Part shown: piece by piece, positions 51,601-63,731 of the stretch
How positions within the stretch are numbered: the first letter of the stretch is position 1
Layout: every line of letters starts with the position of its first letter
Assembly (NCBI GenBank): GCA_021734475.1
Contig: JAIPIU010000003.1
Span: 1-64,000 of the forward strand
From: Candidatus Altimarinota bacterium
Lineage (GTDB): Bacteria > Patescibacteriota > Gracilibacteria > Absconditabacterales > Absconditicoccaceae
Direction: 5' to 3'
DNA: 64,000 nt
Program-made: the position numbers and the translations under genes
The notes under the pieces: generated by a model
The model's input: the letters and a program-made list of their open reading frames with translations, nothing else
The model's database searches: none
Told to the model about the DNA's origin: nothing

Positions 51601-52777
51601 TATTACTAGGTAATGTCCAAGGAGTTGTAGTCCAGGCAAGAATATTCAAATCAGCAGATCCAGTCTCTATATCGGAAAATATTCAAGAATGAAACAATCG
51701 ATAATCAACAAAATCTCTTTGTAGTTCATCTTTATCACTGATTAAATTATCTTCTATTTTGAGAGCAAAACCTAATTCATTTCAGTCAAAATCTACTTTT
51801 TCTACCCATTTTATATCAGTATGTTTTTCTGTTTCTTGAATTTTGGGACTTCATTGTATATCCATATCAAAATAATGAACTCTTCGTGGTTTTCACAAAT
51901 GAATTATTTTTATAGTTCATATTTTATTTAATACTTTTGAATCTACACCCAATTCTTCTTTTATTTCTCTCATTAAACTATCTTCCAAAGACTCTCATTT
52001 ATTTACTTTTCATCATGGGAAAAACCATAAATTTTCTTTTTGATGATGGACCATTAGATATTTTCAATCTTTTTTGATTACAGCAGCAACTACATCCATA
52101 AACCCATCATCGGTCATTTGATGATTATCTAAATCATTTTGATTCCAAAGTTTAGTTCAATTTACTTTAAATTTTATTGTAATAGCCGGATCTTGTCTAT
52201 CTTTATATCAATCATTTACTTCATTATTTGCTAATGTCGTAGCACAACTAGGACAACATCGTTGATTTTTAAATCATTTATAAACCAGATTTTGATTATA
52301 CATATTTTTAAAAACCCATATCACTGATTCCATAAAATCAAGGTTCATTGTAAAATAAGCATTATCCATATCAGCCCATCTTCATACATGATCTACGAAC
52401 CATTTTCGCTCATCATTTACATCACTAACATATTTTCTACATTCTTCTGTAAATTTTTTAACTCATAATTTTTGTTCTATATCTTTTTTTCAATCTATAC
52501 CTAAATTTTTTTCTACTGCTTTTTCAACGGGTAAACCATGACAATCTCGTCATCGATCTCTAACAACTTTATGTCATTTCATTGTCCAATATCTACCTAT
52601 CAAATCTTTCATCACTGAAACTAATCAATGTCCAAAGTGTGGAGTTCAAGAAGCAAAAGGAGGTCAATCATAAGTAATTGATTGTAATTTATCTGATCTT
52701 TGGTCAACAGATTTTTTAAATACATCATGTTTTTTTCGATAATCAAGCGTATTATTTACCAAATCTTTCTGATTCAT
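48632..52777 (-). CDS. ileS: Isoleucyl-tRNA synthetase with inserted Nudix and two histidine-phosphatase domains, lacking its C-terminal domain
   Basis: 1381 residues, one open frame (TGA = Gly); I checked the inserted regions codon by codon. IleRS parts: HFGH at 47-50, CCPSCATTLANNEV, editing domain LAWTTTPWTLPSN, WRCETPLI, WFIKEQE, VMDCRFESGSMPFGQ, GLDQTRGWF, KMSK at 1001-1004, anticodon domain ELDKWILSAIN and KQPLSKLEI at the end. Inserts: Nudix at ~220-335, box at 256-278 with all consensus Gly, Glu and Arg; phosphatase 1 at ~665-885 with LIRHGRT (H671), SPLKR (R723), ISHGDP (H849); phosphatase 2 at ~1078-1200 with FMRHAQAE (H1085), SPLFRT, AHN (H1186). The usual ~200-residue C-terminal domain is absent and encoded at 21795-22415. 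Each insert lies at a loop between IleRS modules. Confidence 0.92.
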
Positions 52778-53010
52778 ATTTTTATTAATATACTAAAACT
52801 TCTCACGCTCAAGCGTTTCAATACTTGTTATAAAAAAAGTTAAATCACTTTCAAGAATAAAACTAAGTACTAATAGCTAAGTAGCTAATAACATATTATA
52901 TCATAATACAAACAAAAGTAAAAAGAACAATCAAAACGCAAGCTTACATACTTGCAAATAAGCATATATTAGTATAAAATTTAGTAAATAATTATTTTTT
53001 AAACAAAAAC
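52778..53010. other. Divergent promoter region between ileS and the pilus operon
   Basis: AT-rich, 233 bp. It contains a small palindrome CACGCT-ca-AGCGTT near 52803-52817. No T-box-like element or gene recognised. Confidence 0.4.
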
Positions 53011-53568
53011 ATGACAGAAAAAACTTATCATTCAAAGCGAGAAAAAATATTCAAAGCCTTATGAGTAATATTTTTATTAATATTAGTGATTTTTATATAT
53101 GTTCAGATATCAACACTAGTAACAAATCAAAAAATTAAAAATAACCAAAATTTATTAAATGAACAAAATATTCAATTAGAAGAATATAAACAATCTACAG
53201 GATACAATAGACTATATCTAATAAGAGAATTAGAAGCATCTAGTAAAACAATGACACGGTCAATTTACATACCAGAAATTATATCTATCTTAGAAGAATT
53301 AAAATCAATAGATTCAGAATCTGGTGAAAACGATTCAATAATACTTTCCGATTTCAAAGTAAATTTACAAGAAATAAGTTTAAAATGAAGAGTATCAAAT
53401 CTAAAGCTATTATATCAAAGTTCGCCAACATGAAAATTCAAAGCATTAATAGACAGGTTTGAAGAACTAGATTTTATCAAAGATATGAAAATAAAAACAT
53501 ATGATAAAGTATGACAAAGATATTTTGAATTTGTTTTAACAGCTAACATAAACAACAATGGAGAATAA
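53011..53568 (+). CDS. PilN-like type IV pilus assembly protein
   Basis: 185 residues: a short cytoplasmic tail, TM segment ALGVIFLLILVIFIYVQI (~17-34), coiled coil (~38-60), then a small alpha/beta domain (MTRSIYIPEIISILEELKSI...). This is the bitopic PilN/PilO layout. First gene of the pilus operon; its stop overlaps the next start by 11 bp. The PilN name is based on position and topology, not on a strong motif. Confidence 0.65.
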
Positions 53569-54319
53569 AGAAATAATAGATAATTTGATCAAAAATGGTC
53601 AAATAGAAGATCAAGAAAGACAAGATGCAGTATGAAACTGAAATATCAGAGTAATTTCTATCAGATACAAACTATATTGCATTATATTAATGATTTTAAT
53701 AATAATCTGAATTTTCAATTATGTATTACCACAAAACGACAAATACAATCAATCCAAACAAAATTTACAAAATGTAAAAACAGATGTAGAAAATTTTGAA
53801 AATAAAAAAAAACAATATGAAAATGATATAAAACTAATTGAAACAATTGATAATTCTGAACTTAAAATCATAGATTGTTTAAACAATATGGCATGATGTG
53901 AACAAATGGAAGTTAATATAAAAGATAATTTTTCAGAAGTAATTTCTTATTTACAAGTAAATAATCTAAATTCACCCAAAATGAATGTAGATGAAAAAAT
54001 AATACTAAAAAACATAAACGAATATCTAACCCAAGAAAACGAAAATTGATATTCAAAAAACTGAGAAATAAATAAAATAGCAATTTGAGATCCAAGTGAA
54101 TTCAAAGAAAGTTTATTTTATGTATCTGTATTTTTAAATATATCATTCAACGATAAAGATTGATTACTTTCTTTTATAAATAACATCGAAAGAAAAATTA
54201 ATCCTGATAAAGATTTACGTATATTATACAAAATTGATGAAATATCTTATGATATAAATAATTATGATCAAGAACAAAATGTAGATATATATCTAAAAGC
54301 CTTTTATTACAAAAAATAA
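53558..54319 (+). CDS. PilO-like type IV pilus assembly protein
   Basis: 253 residues: cytoplasmic N-terminus (~45), TM segment LYCIILMILIIIGIFNYVL (~43-61), coiled coil (~70-110), then an alpha/beta outside domain ending LRILYKIDEISYDINNYD. Starts inside the end of the PilN-like gene. Same layout as PilO, which pairs with PilN to align the inner platform. One short internal loop with CLNNMAGCEQ might form a disulfide. Confidence 0.65.
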
Positions 54320-54329
54320 ATAGCCAATA

Positions 54330-55451
54330 ATGTGATATGATAAAGAAACTAAACAATCATGAATAGACAATATTATAATGAAATTTCTGCATCAAATAGA
54401 CAGATGAAATTTTGGTAGTAAAGAAAAAATTATCTTTTTAAAAGAGCTTTCGTATCTTATAAACTGATGAATATCTTTATCTCAAGCTATGGATATAATA
54501 GAAAAAAGTTCAGATAATTATGCAGTCAAAGAAGTAGCTAAAAGCATAAATACACACCTACTAAATGGTAAAGAACTTTCCTATGCATTCAGTAGATTAC
54601 CAGATTTTTTTGATGAAAGAGATTATAGTATCACAAAAGCATGAGAAAAATCATGAAATTTGGTAAGTACCCTAAAAGAGCTATCAGATGAATATAGTTA
54701 TATGAATGAAATCAAAAACAAATATATAACAGCTCTGAGCTATCCAATTATATTGATTATAATAAGTATAATAAGCGTAGTCTCTCTATTTGCATTTGTA
54801 TTACCATGAATATTTGAAATAGCAAATGGCTTTGAAAATATACAACTACCAATGATAACAGTAATATTAAAAGAAATAGCTGATTGAACAAAAGAAAATC
54901 GAAAGTCCATTATTCGAATAACCATATCAGTAATTACACTTTTATTAATATTTCTTTCGACAGATACATGAAAAAGAACACGATTTTCTATATTACTCAA
55001 GATACCACTATTTGGTAAAATGACTAAATATTATTATCTAATCAAACGATGTAGATATACCAAAATCATGCTTCAATCTTGAATGAATTATATAGAAACT
55101 TTTCAAATTCTTAGAGATATATTGAATATACCAATATATCAAAATATGATAGAAAACACATTATCATGACTTCAAAAATGAGAAACCATATACGAAACAA
55201 TCAAAAATCAAACTTATTTAATTCCAAGTAATGTAGCTGCTCTTATAAGAGTGTGAGAAGAAACAGCAAGATTGGAAGATTCACTAGAAAATATATTAAA
55301 AATACATGAAGAAGAACTAAACAATAATATAAATCGTCTTGCAAAAGTAATAGAACCAATTATATTGATCTTCATAGGACTAATTGTGGTTTTGATAGCA
55401 CTATGAGTCTTCTGATTAATTCTTCAAATAATGGAATGAGTTTGAAATTAA
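54330..55451 (+). CDS. pilC: PilC/GspF-type pilus platform protein
   Basis: 373 residues. Two repeated T2SSF halves: FLKELSYLINGGISLSQAMDII ... FDERDYSITKAGEKSGNLVSTLKEL and IKRCRYTKIMLQSGMNYIETFQIL ... LIRVGEETARLEDSLENI. Membrane segments at ~140-165, ~195-215 and ~345-370. It is the polytopic inner-membrane base on which PilB/PilT-type ATPases act. It starts ATG-TGA (Met-Gly). Its end overlaps the first pseudopilin gene by 16 bp. Confidence 0.9.
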
Positions 55452-55981
55452 ATAAAGCACTAATAAAATGATTTACTCTAATAGAAATGCTTATAGTCAT
55501 AGCAATTATAGGCGTAATTTTGTGAATGACTATATATATGTGATCAAACGATATTCTCAGATTAAAAAACAAGACTATCAAAGAAGATTTTGTAGAAACA
55601 TTTTCTTCGTTTTACAATAACAGTATATGATCAAATTATTATAACAATCAACGTTTTAGTCAGCTTAATTTAGATTTAATTTCTTGAGCTAATTCACTTT
55701 ATTTTACATATATTTGAGAAAACGCTCAATACAGCTGAAATAAAACAATAAATAATGAATTCTCTATTTCAAAAATAAAACTATTGAGCTGAAATAATTT
55801 TCAAGAAAATGATAAGGCCACAATACAAATATATCCATACAAATTTGGATGTGAAATATATGATAATATAAATTTATATTCAACACAAATAGAATTTGAA
55901 ATAAAAATCAAAACAGAAAAATATTGTTTCAATGTCTGATCTGACAATTGTAAACTACAAGAAATCCTTTGTCAGAATTAA
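55436..55981 (+). CDS. Type IV pilin-like protein 1
   Basis: 181 residues with prepilin site KGFTLIEMLIVIAIIGVILG: cleavage after Gly (a TGA codon), Phe +1 and Glu +5. The globular part is beta-rich with a Cys pair near the end (NVGSDNCKLQEILCQ) that would form the D-loop disulfide. Major or minor pilin cannot be told apart. Confidence 0.85.
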
Positions 55982-56054
55982 TTTTAATATTTGAAATTAT
56001 TGTAAATAAACATATAAACTATTTATTGGAATTTTGATTATTTATTAATTTTCT

Positions 56055-56669
56055 ATGAAAAAAAACTGATTTACAATATTGGAAATACTTATAATAATAG
56101 CTGTTTTTAGTATTTGAATTATGGCTGTTTTTTATCTAATCACAAATAATTTAGAAAGATTAGATGAAATAAGAACAAGAAATACAGCAACGTTTTTGGC
56201 AAAAGAAGGGATTGAATTGGTTTTCAATGCCAGAGATGCTAATTTACAAAAAGAGCTCAGACGAAACTGTGTTTTTACAGATAAATATATCAATGATCCT
56301 AGTATATACTGAGAAGAAAAATTTTGTGATTGATTTTTTTCTTCATGAATTAATACAAAATTTTTGCAAATAAATAATAATCCTAGAAAATATCCTGAAT
56401 TAACACGAACAAATTCTTGATCTTTTGAAAACAATATACTATATTCTCACATAGAAGACATAAATTGAAATAAAATTTTTCGATACAATCATGATTCATT
56501 ATGATGAGAAAAAACGAATTTTGCAAGATATATAAGTTTTGATAGTATAAAAGAATGATGAAATATTTTACCAATAGATAAAATAATAAAAATACAATCT
56601 CATGTTATCTTCCAAAAATGAAGCAAAACTTGAGAAGTCTTTTTAGAAAGTTTTATAGGAGATTACTAA
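56055..56669 (+). CDS. Type IV pilin-like protein 2
   Basis: 204 residues, prepilin site MKKNGFTILEILIIIAVFSIG with Glu +5; short leader of five residues. The helical stem continues to RTRNTATFLAKEGIELVFNARD, a pattern shared with PilV/PulG minor pilins (LAxEGxExxxNxR). Cys pair NCVFTD ... FCDG. 3 bp before the next pilin gene. Confidence 0.85.
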
Positions 56670-56672
56670 AAA

Positions 56673-57293
56673 ATGAAAAAAAACTGATTTACTTTAGTAG
56701 AGATACTTGTCGTATTGATTGTAATATGAATTTTATCTGTTGTTTTGATGAAAACATATACATTTATTTCTCAGATAGCATTTAGGATACAACAAGAAAA
56801 ATATATAAATAAAGAAATCTTGTTTATTTCACAAAATATTCAAAATTTTTCAGATAGAAATAGTATAGATTATTATAGATATGGATCAAGTTTAGACTCA
56901 AGCTATGGTATCACAGATACACTATATCTAAGCTGACAAGACTGAGAGTTAACAATATATAGCACATGAGACTGTATAGATCCATGAGAATCTATAGATA
57001 TTTTAACATGATGATATAAATGCTATCTAGAAATAATAAAAAACTGAAATACAATCCAAATAAGTAACCCCAATTCAATATATCTATCCAAAACAATATT
57101 CAAGATCATACCATACGATTCGACAGAAAATTATTTAAATACAAATTCATGTTCAAATTATATATCTTGTATATACAAACCATGATTTTTTATGATTAGT
57201 AGAGCTTATTCGCCTAGATATAATAATAATCGATATAATAAAATCCAAATACCAATACAACAATTTTTTAATTCAATCAATATAAATGAATAA
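56673..57293 (+). CDS. Type IV pilin-like protein 3
   Basis: 206 residues, prepilin site MKKNGFTLVEILVVLIVIG. The globular domain has Cys in STGDCIDPG, GYKCYLE, NSCSNYISCIYKPG. Its stop overlaps the next start by 8 bp, so translation is coupled. Probably a minor pilin of the PilW/PulJ group, by order only. Confidence 0.82.
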
Positions 57294-58212
57294 AAAGCCA
57301 CTAAAAAATAATCTAAACTGAAATATAAGTATTTTGGTGATTTTTGTTTTATTAGCGTCTTCTCTAATATGAATTTTATCTACAAATTTTATTAGAGATT
57401 TATTCAATTACAACAACACAATTTCAAATCATTATAAATGATATTATCTATCAAAAGCCTGACTGGAACTATCTCTTACAGAAATATCAAACAACTGAAT
57501 CTGATTTGAAAACAAGGTAAACACTTGAGATGACATAATATTATCAAATTTCGATTGTGCTAATAATTGTAATTTTTTGACTGAAATAAAATGAACTTCC
57601 AATTACATCTCCAATTCTATACAAGCACAAAGCTGATGTAATAGTCCAATAATACTAAATACTTGAGAATCTATCATCATACCACTATTCAAACAAATAA
57701 ACACTTGATCAAACTTTGAAAAACTTACAACAACATTACAATATCAAAATATAGCTCAATATATGACCAATATAAATTTGGAAAATATAACAGCGAATAG
57801 AGAACTAAGTATTGGAATATTTATAATATCATGAGATCAATTATTAGAAAACTGATTATTTATTCAGACATGATCTACTAACAATAACAATATAATAAAC
57901 AGTTTTTTACAATCATTTATAAATTATGCAAGCAATATTGAAATATGATGAAATACATTAAATAATTTATACATAGACAATAATTCATCATTAAAAAGTT
58001 TCCTCATATTTGGAAACTCTATGGAAAATAACGATATAAGCTTTTGTATAAAAATATCTCCAAATCTTAATCCATATCAAGAAATCACATTTCCTACCCA
58101 ATCTTTTTACATAAAAAGTATTGCCAATATAAATACAAGCTCCATATGATTAGAAGCATTACTCAAACAGGCAATACCACAGTTTTTGATACATACATAT
58201 TTAGATTTATAA
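57286..58212 (+). CDS. PilX-like minor pilus component
   Basis: 308 residues. The N-terminal hydrophobic segment NGNISILVIFVLLASSLIGI follows a short basic leader but lacks a clear Gly-Phe prepilin site and Glu +5. The next region, YYLSKAGLELSLTEISNNGIGFEN, matches the PilX/PulK-type A-G-x-E-x-x motif. A Cys pair (DCANNCNF) follows. Last gene of the pilus operon; terminator follows. Probably part of the pilus-tip complex. Confidence 0.7.
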
Positions 58213-58215
58213 AAA

Positions 58216-58240
58216 AATCTCCCTTTCAGGAGATTATTTC
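58216..58240 (+). terminator. Terminator of the pilus operon
   Basis: AATCTCC-ctttca-GGAGATT then an interrupted T stretch (ATTTCTATATTTT). Convergent with the 58262 gene. Confidence 0.6.
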
Positions 58241-58261
58241 TATATTTTATGATTTAAGATT

Positions 58262-58825
58262 TTAAAGTTTTCACATCAAATCTCCTAATTTATTTTCTTG
58301 ATCTTTTTTTGCTTCTTTACTAACTTCTTCTCTATCTATAGTATCCAAAACAGCCTTCCATCTATTTATTCTCATAGATCTTTCTTGATCTATAGCATTT
58401 TTTTCATTTTCATCTTCCATTTTCAAAGCATGTAAATTCATTTGTTCTTCTACATATATTTCATAAAGTCTCAAAATTTGAAAAGATCGTAATTCAGATA
58501 TAGTCTTCACTACACTCTGATCTCAACTCTTTACTGCTATATACAGATCTCTTCATTTTTTTTCTTTATCAAATTTTATTTCATAATCACTAGAAAAAGA
58601 ACCGATAACAAGTCTTTGTAAGATATTTCGATCAAAGTCATCTTTTAATTCTTCTGGAACAATATAATCTAATATAGAAAAGCTTTCAAGATATTCTTTA
58701 TATCGCTCTTGATCTTGTATTCATCCTTTGATTTCTCAAAAAAGTTTTTCATATTTTTCTACTATTTGCTTTTTTTCTTCTTTTTCTCTCAACTCCTCTA
58801 TAAATGCTTGAAAATCGAATAGCAT
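58262..58825 (-). CDS. Unknown 187-residue charged helical protein
   Basis: MLFDFQAFIEELREKEEKKQIVEKYEKLFG... is strongly charged and helical, with no TM or signal peptide. It ends DLM-G(TGA)-KL. It lies 150 bp downstream of the VirD4-like ATPase on the same strand, so it may be its cytoplasmic partner. No family recognised. Confidence 0.65.
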
Positions 58826-58974
58826 TCTAAAAAATTATAAATTAAAACACGACAAAAGAACGGGAACATAAAATAATGTATATCCAAAATATCACACATT
58901 TCAATAGAAAATCAAAATACTACAAATATTTTTCAAAAAAAGTTTTTTGACAAATTTTAAAAATATTTTATATA

Positions 58975-61900
58975 TTATTTAGAATCATCTTGATTTGTTG
59001 AACTATCTTGTTTTACTGGATTATCTTGATTTTCTGAGCTGTCTTGAGGCAAAACTTCTTCATCTACTCCAAGCCCCAGTCTAGCATTTATTTCAGCATC
59101 TACAAACTCTCTCTTTCTACCATATTTTTTACCACAATATTCTTTTAGTATAGGAACTATTTTCTTACTTTGATAATCTTTTGAATAAAGCATGTTCATA
59201 CTAAAAACACGGGTTGTTGCATTATCTATATTTAGTTTTATGTAAGCTTTATAATTTGCTATTCAGACAATATCTTGTCCAGAAAGAATAGGAACATATT
59301 CTTTTTCCAAAAATTCAGCATCTGGAGCTCAAACTTTAAAAGATTGCATAGTACCAACGTTACCAAAAACTGCAGCTTTCACATCTCATTTTCATCATCA
59401 ATCTCAACCCAATCATTTAGGTGGATCCAACTGTGCTATATATTGATGAGCCATTATCAAACATAATCTATATTTTCTAGCTTCCGATAATATATCTGCA
59501 AAAGTTCAAGAAACAAAATTTTGAAATTCATCAACATACAAATAGAAATCTTTTCTATCTTTTTCATCCATTTTAGCTCTTCACATAGCAGCAGTATATA
59601 TTTTTGATACAATAATCATACCAAGTAACTGAGCATTCATTTCTCATATTTTTCATTTACTCAAATTAATTATTAGGATTTTCCTATTGTCCATTATATC
59701 TTCAAACTTAAACGCTGATTTAGTTTGTCATATTATATTTCTAATCAATCTATTGGTATTAAACGAAACAAATTTAGCAGAAAAATATGGAATTATTTCT
59801 TGTTTTTCTCTATCTCCCATAGCATTAAATGTTTTTTCTCGTCGATTTTTTACTACAGGATTAGTTACTTTTTTTGTTTTATATTCTCTATATCCTTCAT
59901 CAGTAAACAGTCTAACAACATCCAAAAGAGTTGGTCTATCATCAAAATCTTCTAATAAAGTCAGACTTCAATATTTAAAATATTCTTGTATACGAGGACC
60001 AAATATTTCAGGACCAAACATTTTTATAAATATCTCAGTAGCATCGTTTACTACTCTATCTGCTTCATCCAAATTACTTATCTCATATAGATTCAATCAC
60101 ATAGGTCTATCTTCATTACCAGCATCAAAATAGACTACATCTTTTGCTCTTTCTTTGGGAACATAAGCTAATATATCTTCTGCTAAATCTCCATGAGGAT
60201 CTACAAGACATATTCCATCTCCATTCCAAACATCTTGCCTAGCTAAAGTTTGTAGAAATACTGATTTTCATGTACCAGATTTTCATATACAATAATAATG
60301 CCTTGTTCTATCTTCTCTTTTCATATATACTGGTGAAAGATTATTTCTATATATATTGATACCAAGCAAAACTCAATTTTTAAACATCTTATATCAATAT
60401 CATTTCTTTTCTCTAAATAGTTTTACATATTTTTTTCATTTTTTTTCTACAATATCTTTTCATTCCAATTCTTTTTGGGGAAATTTTTCTACAGACTCCA
60501 AATATTCTTCTTGAAAAATTTTCTCTGATACAGCCCAATGACTTTTATAACCACTAGCTAATATATCAGACAATATTCACTTTTTATATTTCTCTGCCAA
60601 TATTCATCACATTACAAATCATGTTTCTTCTTCCTTTGGCATTATAGGTAAATTAGAAGGAGCAGGTAAAACCTTATATTGCATCCATTCTATAATAGGA
60701 GAACGATTGTATATACCATCTGGAAAATGAAACAAAGAAGTAAGTTGATTAACCGAAAAATATCAATATTTAAAAAAGAATCCTGTAAGATAAAACTTTG
60801 TTGCTATAGTCCAAAGTGGTTTAAATATAAATCCAAAAGCATCATGTTTGGTATTAGCTTCATTTAGTTCATTAGAATATTCATCTGCATATATATTGTA
60901 TGCACTCACCAAACTATCAATATTTCATTGTAAGTTATCTTTGGTATCAGATGAAGTAATCAGAATAATAGAAGATCTAAAAACAGGTAATCAAGCTTCC
61001 TCTCATATAGCATTCATAGCATCTTCTTTTGCTTTTACCATACGAACCATTGTAACTCCATCAGCTTCATCTTTTCATCATGAAAGTAATTTTTTACTAG
61101 GTCACATAATCAAAAATCAAAATATTTTCCAAGGCATAAATATATAATGTCGCCAAGGAGTCGTATTTATATCCAAATTTTTATATAGCCTATCAGCTGC
61201 TTTTTTCATTTTATCATTAAACCAAGATCACTCTGGCTTAATAGGCATCAAAATAGAAACTGTATCATAATTTGATACTTTACTCATAGCGTCTATCAAA
61301 TTATTTATAGGATCATCTGGCATCAACTTATACATTTTGATAGTATATATAGGATCTTTTTTTGGTTCAATTACAGTTATATCGCTATGTTTTCTAGCAA
61401 AATATCTAGGTTTAGGAATAGATTCTATAGAACAATCAGAAAATTGAGAAGATATTGCTCATTCTACTATTTTTTGATATTCAGGAAAAACTCACACAAT
61501 AAAACTTAATATTCAATCTTCATAATGATATATCATCACAATCTTTTGTTTTGAAAAGATCTTATACATAAACTTATCAAAAGTACTAAGTTCAGTAATT
61601 TTATGAAAATTCATATAAACCTGAGACATACGTCAGATTTTTTCTTTCATGTCTTTAGCTAATTCTTTTGCTTGTTCGCGACCTAATTTATCATCTCATT
61701 TTGGTAAATTTACTTTCATATAAACAAATCTATTTTTATTTAGAAATGAATATAAATATCTCAATCAATACTTTAGTACTTTCAAAAATAAATAAAAAAA
61801 TATCAATACCAAGAATCAAGTCATTACATAATTTCATATTTGATTCCAAGAATATCAAAACATTCAAGCAGGATCTTCTGGTTTTTGTATAGTCGTCTGA

Positions 61901-62154
61901 ATATCTCATGGATCTTCATAGCCATCATTGGAAACAATATCTTGTTTAACTACTAATTTTCCAGATTCATAATCTTTTTTTATCTGATATATATATTCTT
62001 TGATTTTTGTAGTTCATCCAAAATTAGAAAAACATTCTGCTTTATCTTTTCACCATGCAGATGTTGTCAAAGGAGATACATTATATTGTTGTGAAAAATC
62101 CTTTACTAATTGATTAGCAAGCATATCCTTACATTGTTGTAGTTCTATAGCCAT
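58975..62154 (-). CDS. VirD4/TraG-like ATPase with N-terminal membrane anchor
   Basis: 1059 residues. Residues ~1-105 lie outside or form a small domain with a Cys pair, then one TM segment YVMTGFLVLIFFYLFLKVL (~108-126). A long middle domain (~140-600) is shared in layout with the 28758 protein. ATPase: YYCIGKSGTGKSVFLQTLA (Walker A, ~633), CLVDPHGDLAEDIL, KILIINLSKGKIGEMNAQLLG, FYLYVDEFQNFVSGTFADILSEARKYRLCLIMAHQYIAQL (Walker B and C-side motif). A Gly run, GLGGGGGKGD, near residue 900 is encoded by TGA codons. The C-terminus is acidic with SSENQDN/TNQDD repeats. It is paralogous to the 28758 gene but lacks the S1 domain. Role in DNA or protein export is inferred. Confidence 0.87.
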
Positions 62155-62276
62155 AAATATCTGTAAATATAAAGGATATTCAATTATAGCTCAAAATAAT
62201 GATTTTGTCAAAAAAACTAACAAAAAGCCCACAGACACCTTACGTTTTTACTAAAAAGATATATAATTTATATTAT

Positions 62277-62303
62277 TAAAAAACTGAGTAAACATACCTC
62301 AGC
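62277..62303 (-). terminator. Terminator of murE
   Basis: On the minus strand GCTGAGG-tatgttta-CTCAG followed by T6, about 35 bp after the murE stop. Confidence 0.75.
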
Positions 62304-62336
62304 AAGGAATTAACTTATTTATCTTTTATCTATTAT

Positions 62337-63665
62337 TTATCATTCTACTTTAGTAGAAGTGTTTATCAAATTTTCTAGTATATCTTTATCATTCCATTTT
62401 TTTCTTCCAAAATTTGTAAGTTGAACTGTTTCATGTCATTTACCTGCAAACATTACAAAATCTCATTCTTTTGCCTGTTCTGTAGCAAATTTTATAGCTA
62501 ATTCTCTCTCAGGTATAATATATAGTTCTTTGTTTGGAGTATTCAAATCTCTAATTTTTTCTGTTAATTGATTTAAAATTTGAATTCTATTTTCAGTATC
62601 AGGGTCATCATCAGTAGCTATCAAAACATCAGCATAACTATATGCAATACTTCACATATCAGGTCTTTTTAGTTTGTCTCTATTTCCAGGAGCACCAAAC
62701 ACTACAATCAGTTTTTTATCTTTTTTGATAGTATTCAAAAAAGCAAGAGTTTTATCCAAAGCATCCGGAGAATGTGCAAAATCAATAAAATAATTTACTC
62801 AATTTAATTTTACAGCCTCCATTCTACCAGAAACTCATTTAAATCCAGATAAAGAAGCAACTGCCTGTTCCATATCCAATCATATATGCACAGCTACACT
62901 AAGTGCTGATAATATATTATAAACATTATAGGTACCAGGCAAAAAAGTTTTCATATGAAATTTTTTTCATAAATATATAATATCAAAAGAAGTAGAATCT
63001 ATTTCTTCCACTATATTCTCAGCTCTTAATATTGCAGAATTATTTACACCAAAAGTGATTTTTTTATCAAAAGCCATATCATCAGACCAAGTTCTTCAAA
63101 TTTTATCATCAGCCGGAAAAACAGCATATTTATTAGATTTATTATTTCTCAAAACATATTTAAAAAGCTTCTTTTTAGCGTTTATATAATTATTAAAATT
63201 ACCATGATAATCCAAATGATCATGAGTAAGATTTGTAAGTATTGCAAAATCAAAATCTACTCACTCAAATCTATATTGATCCATACCATGAGAAGACACT
63301 TCCAAAACTGCTATTTTACATCATTTAGATTTAGCCGTAGATAATATAGATTGTAAATCAAATATATCCAAAGATGTCATCTTTTTTTCGTTTATTATTT
63401 CTTTATCTCATATTTTTATAACGGCGGTACTTACCATCACAGTTGGTCAAACTTTATCATTAAGCATTTTGTGAATCAAATTAACAGTAGTGGTTTTGCC
63501 ATTTGTTCAAGTTACTCCTATCACAAAAAAGTCTTTTGATGGATATCCATAAAATGTATTAGCTATATTTCACATAAGCCTCTTCCATGCCTGATATACA
63601 AAACTTGTTTTTATAAAATCATATATTTTATCATAAAATAGTATTTTCTTTATTATTTCTTTCAT
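62337..63665 (-). CDS. murE: UDP-N-acetylmuramoyl-tripeptide synthetase (MurE)
   Basis: 442 residues. ATP loop [21 protein letters not shown] (~47-67), [45 protein letters not shown] (Mur ligase signature), carbamylated-Lys region, [34 protein letters not shown], then [20 protein letters not shown]. In the third domain [10 protein letters not shown] stands where DAP-adding enzymes have DNPR, so the third residue is probably Lys or another amino acid rather than meso-DAP. The N-terminal Rossmann-like domain is shortened. Shows that peptidoglycan is made or remodelled. Ends GAA-TGA-TAA. Confidence 0.88.
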
Positions 63666-63731
63666 ATACAGACTTAGTTCTAAAACAAGGTCATACTAAC
63701 AATAAAAAAACTTTTTTCAATTTCTAATTTA

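Noticed and set aside
52778-53010. T-box or other tRNA-sensing leader for ileS.
   Set aside because: No specifier-loop or antiterminator sequence was found, and only a short palindrome is present.
59687-60133. 148-codon plus-strand ORF inside the second VirD4-like gene.
   Set aside because: It is antisense to a well-supported ATPase core and its sequence has no protein character.
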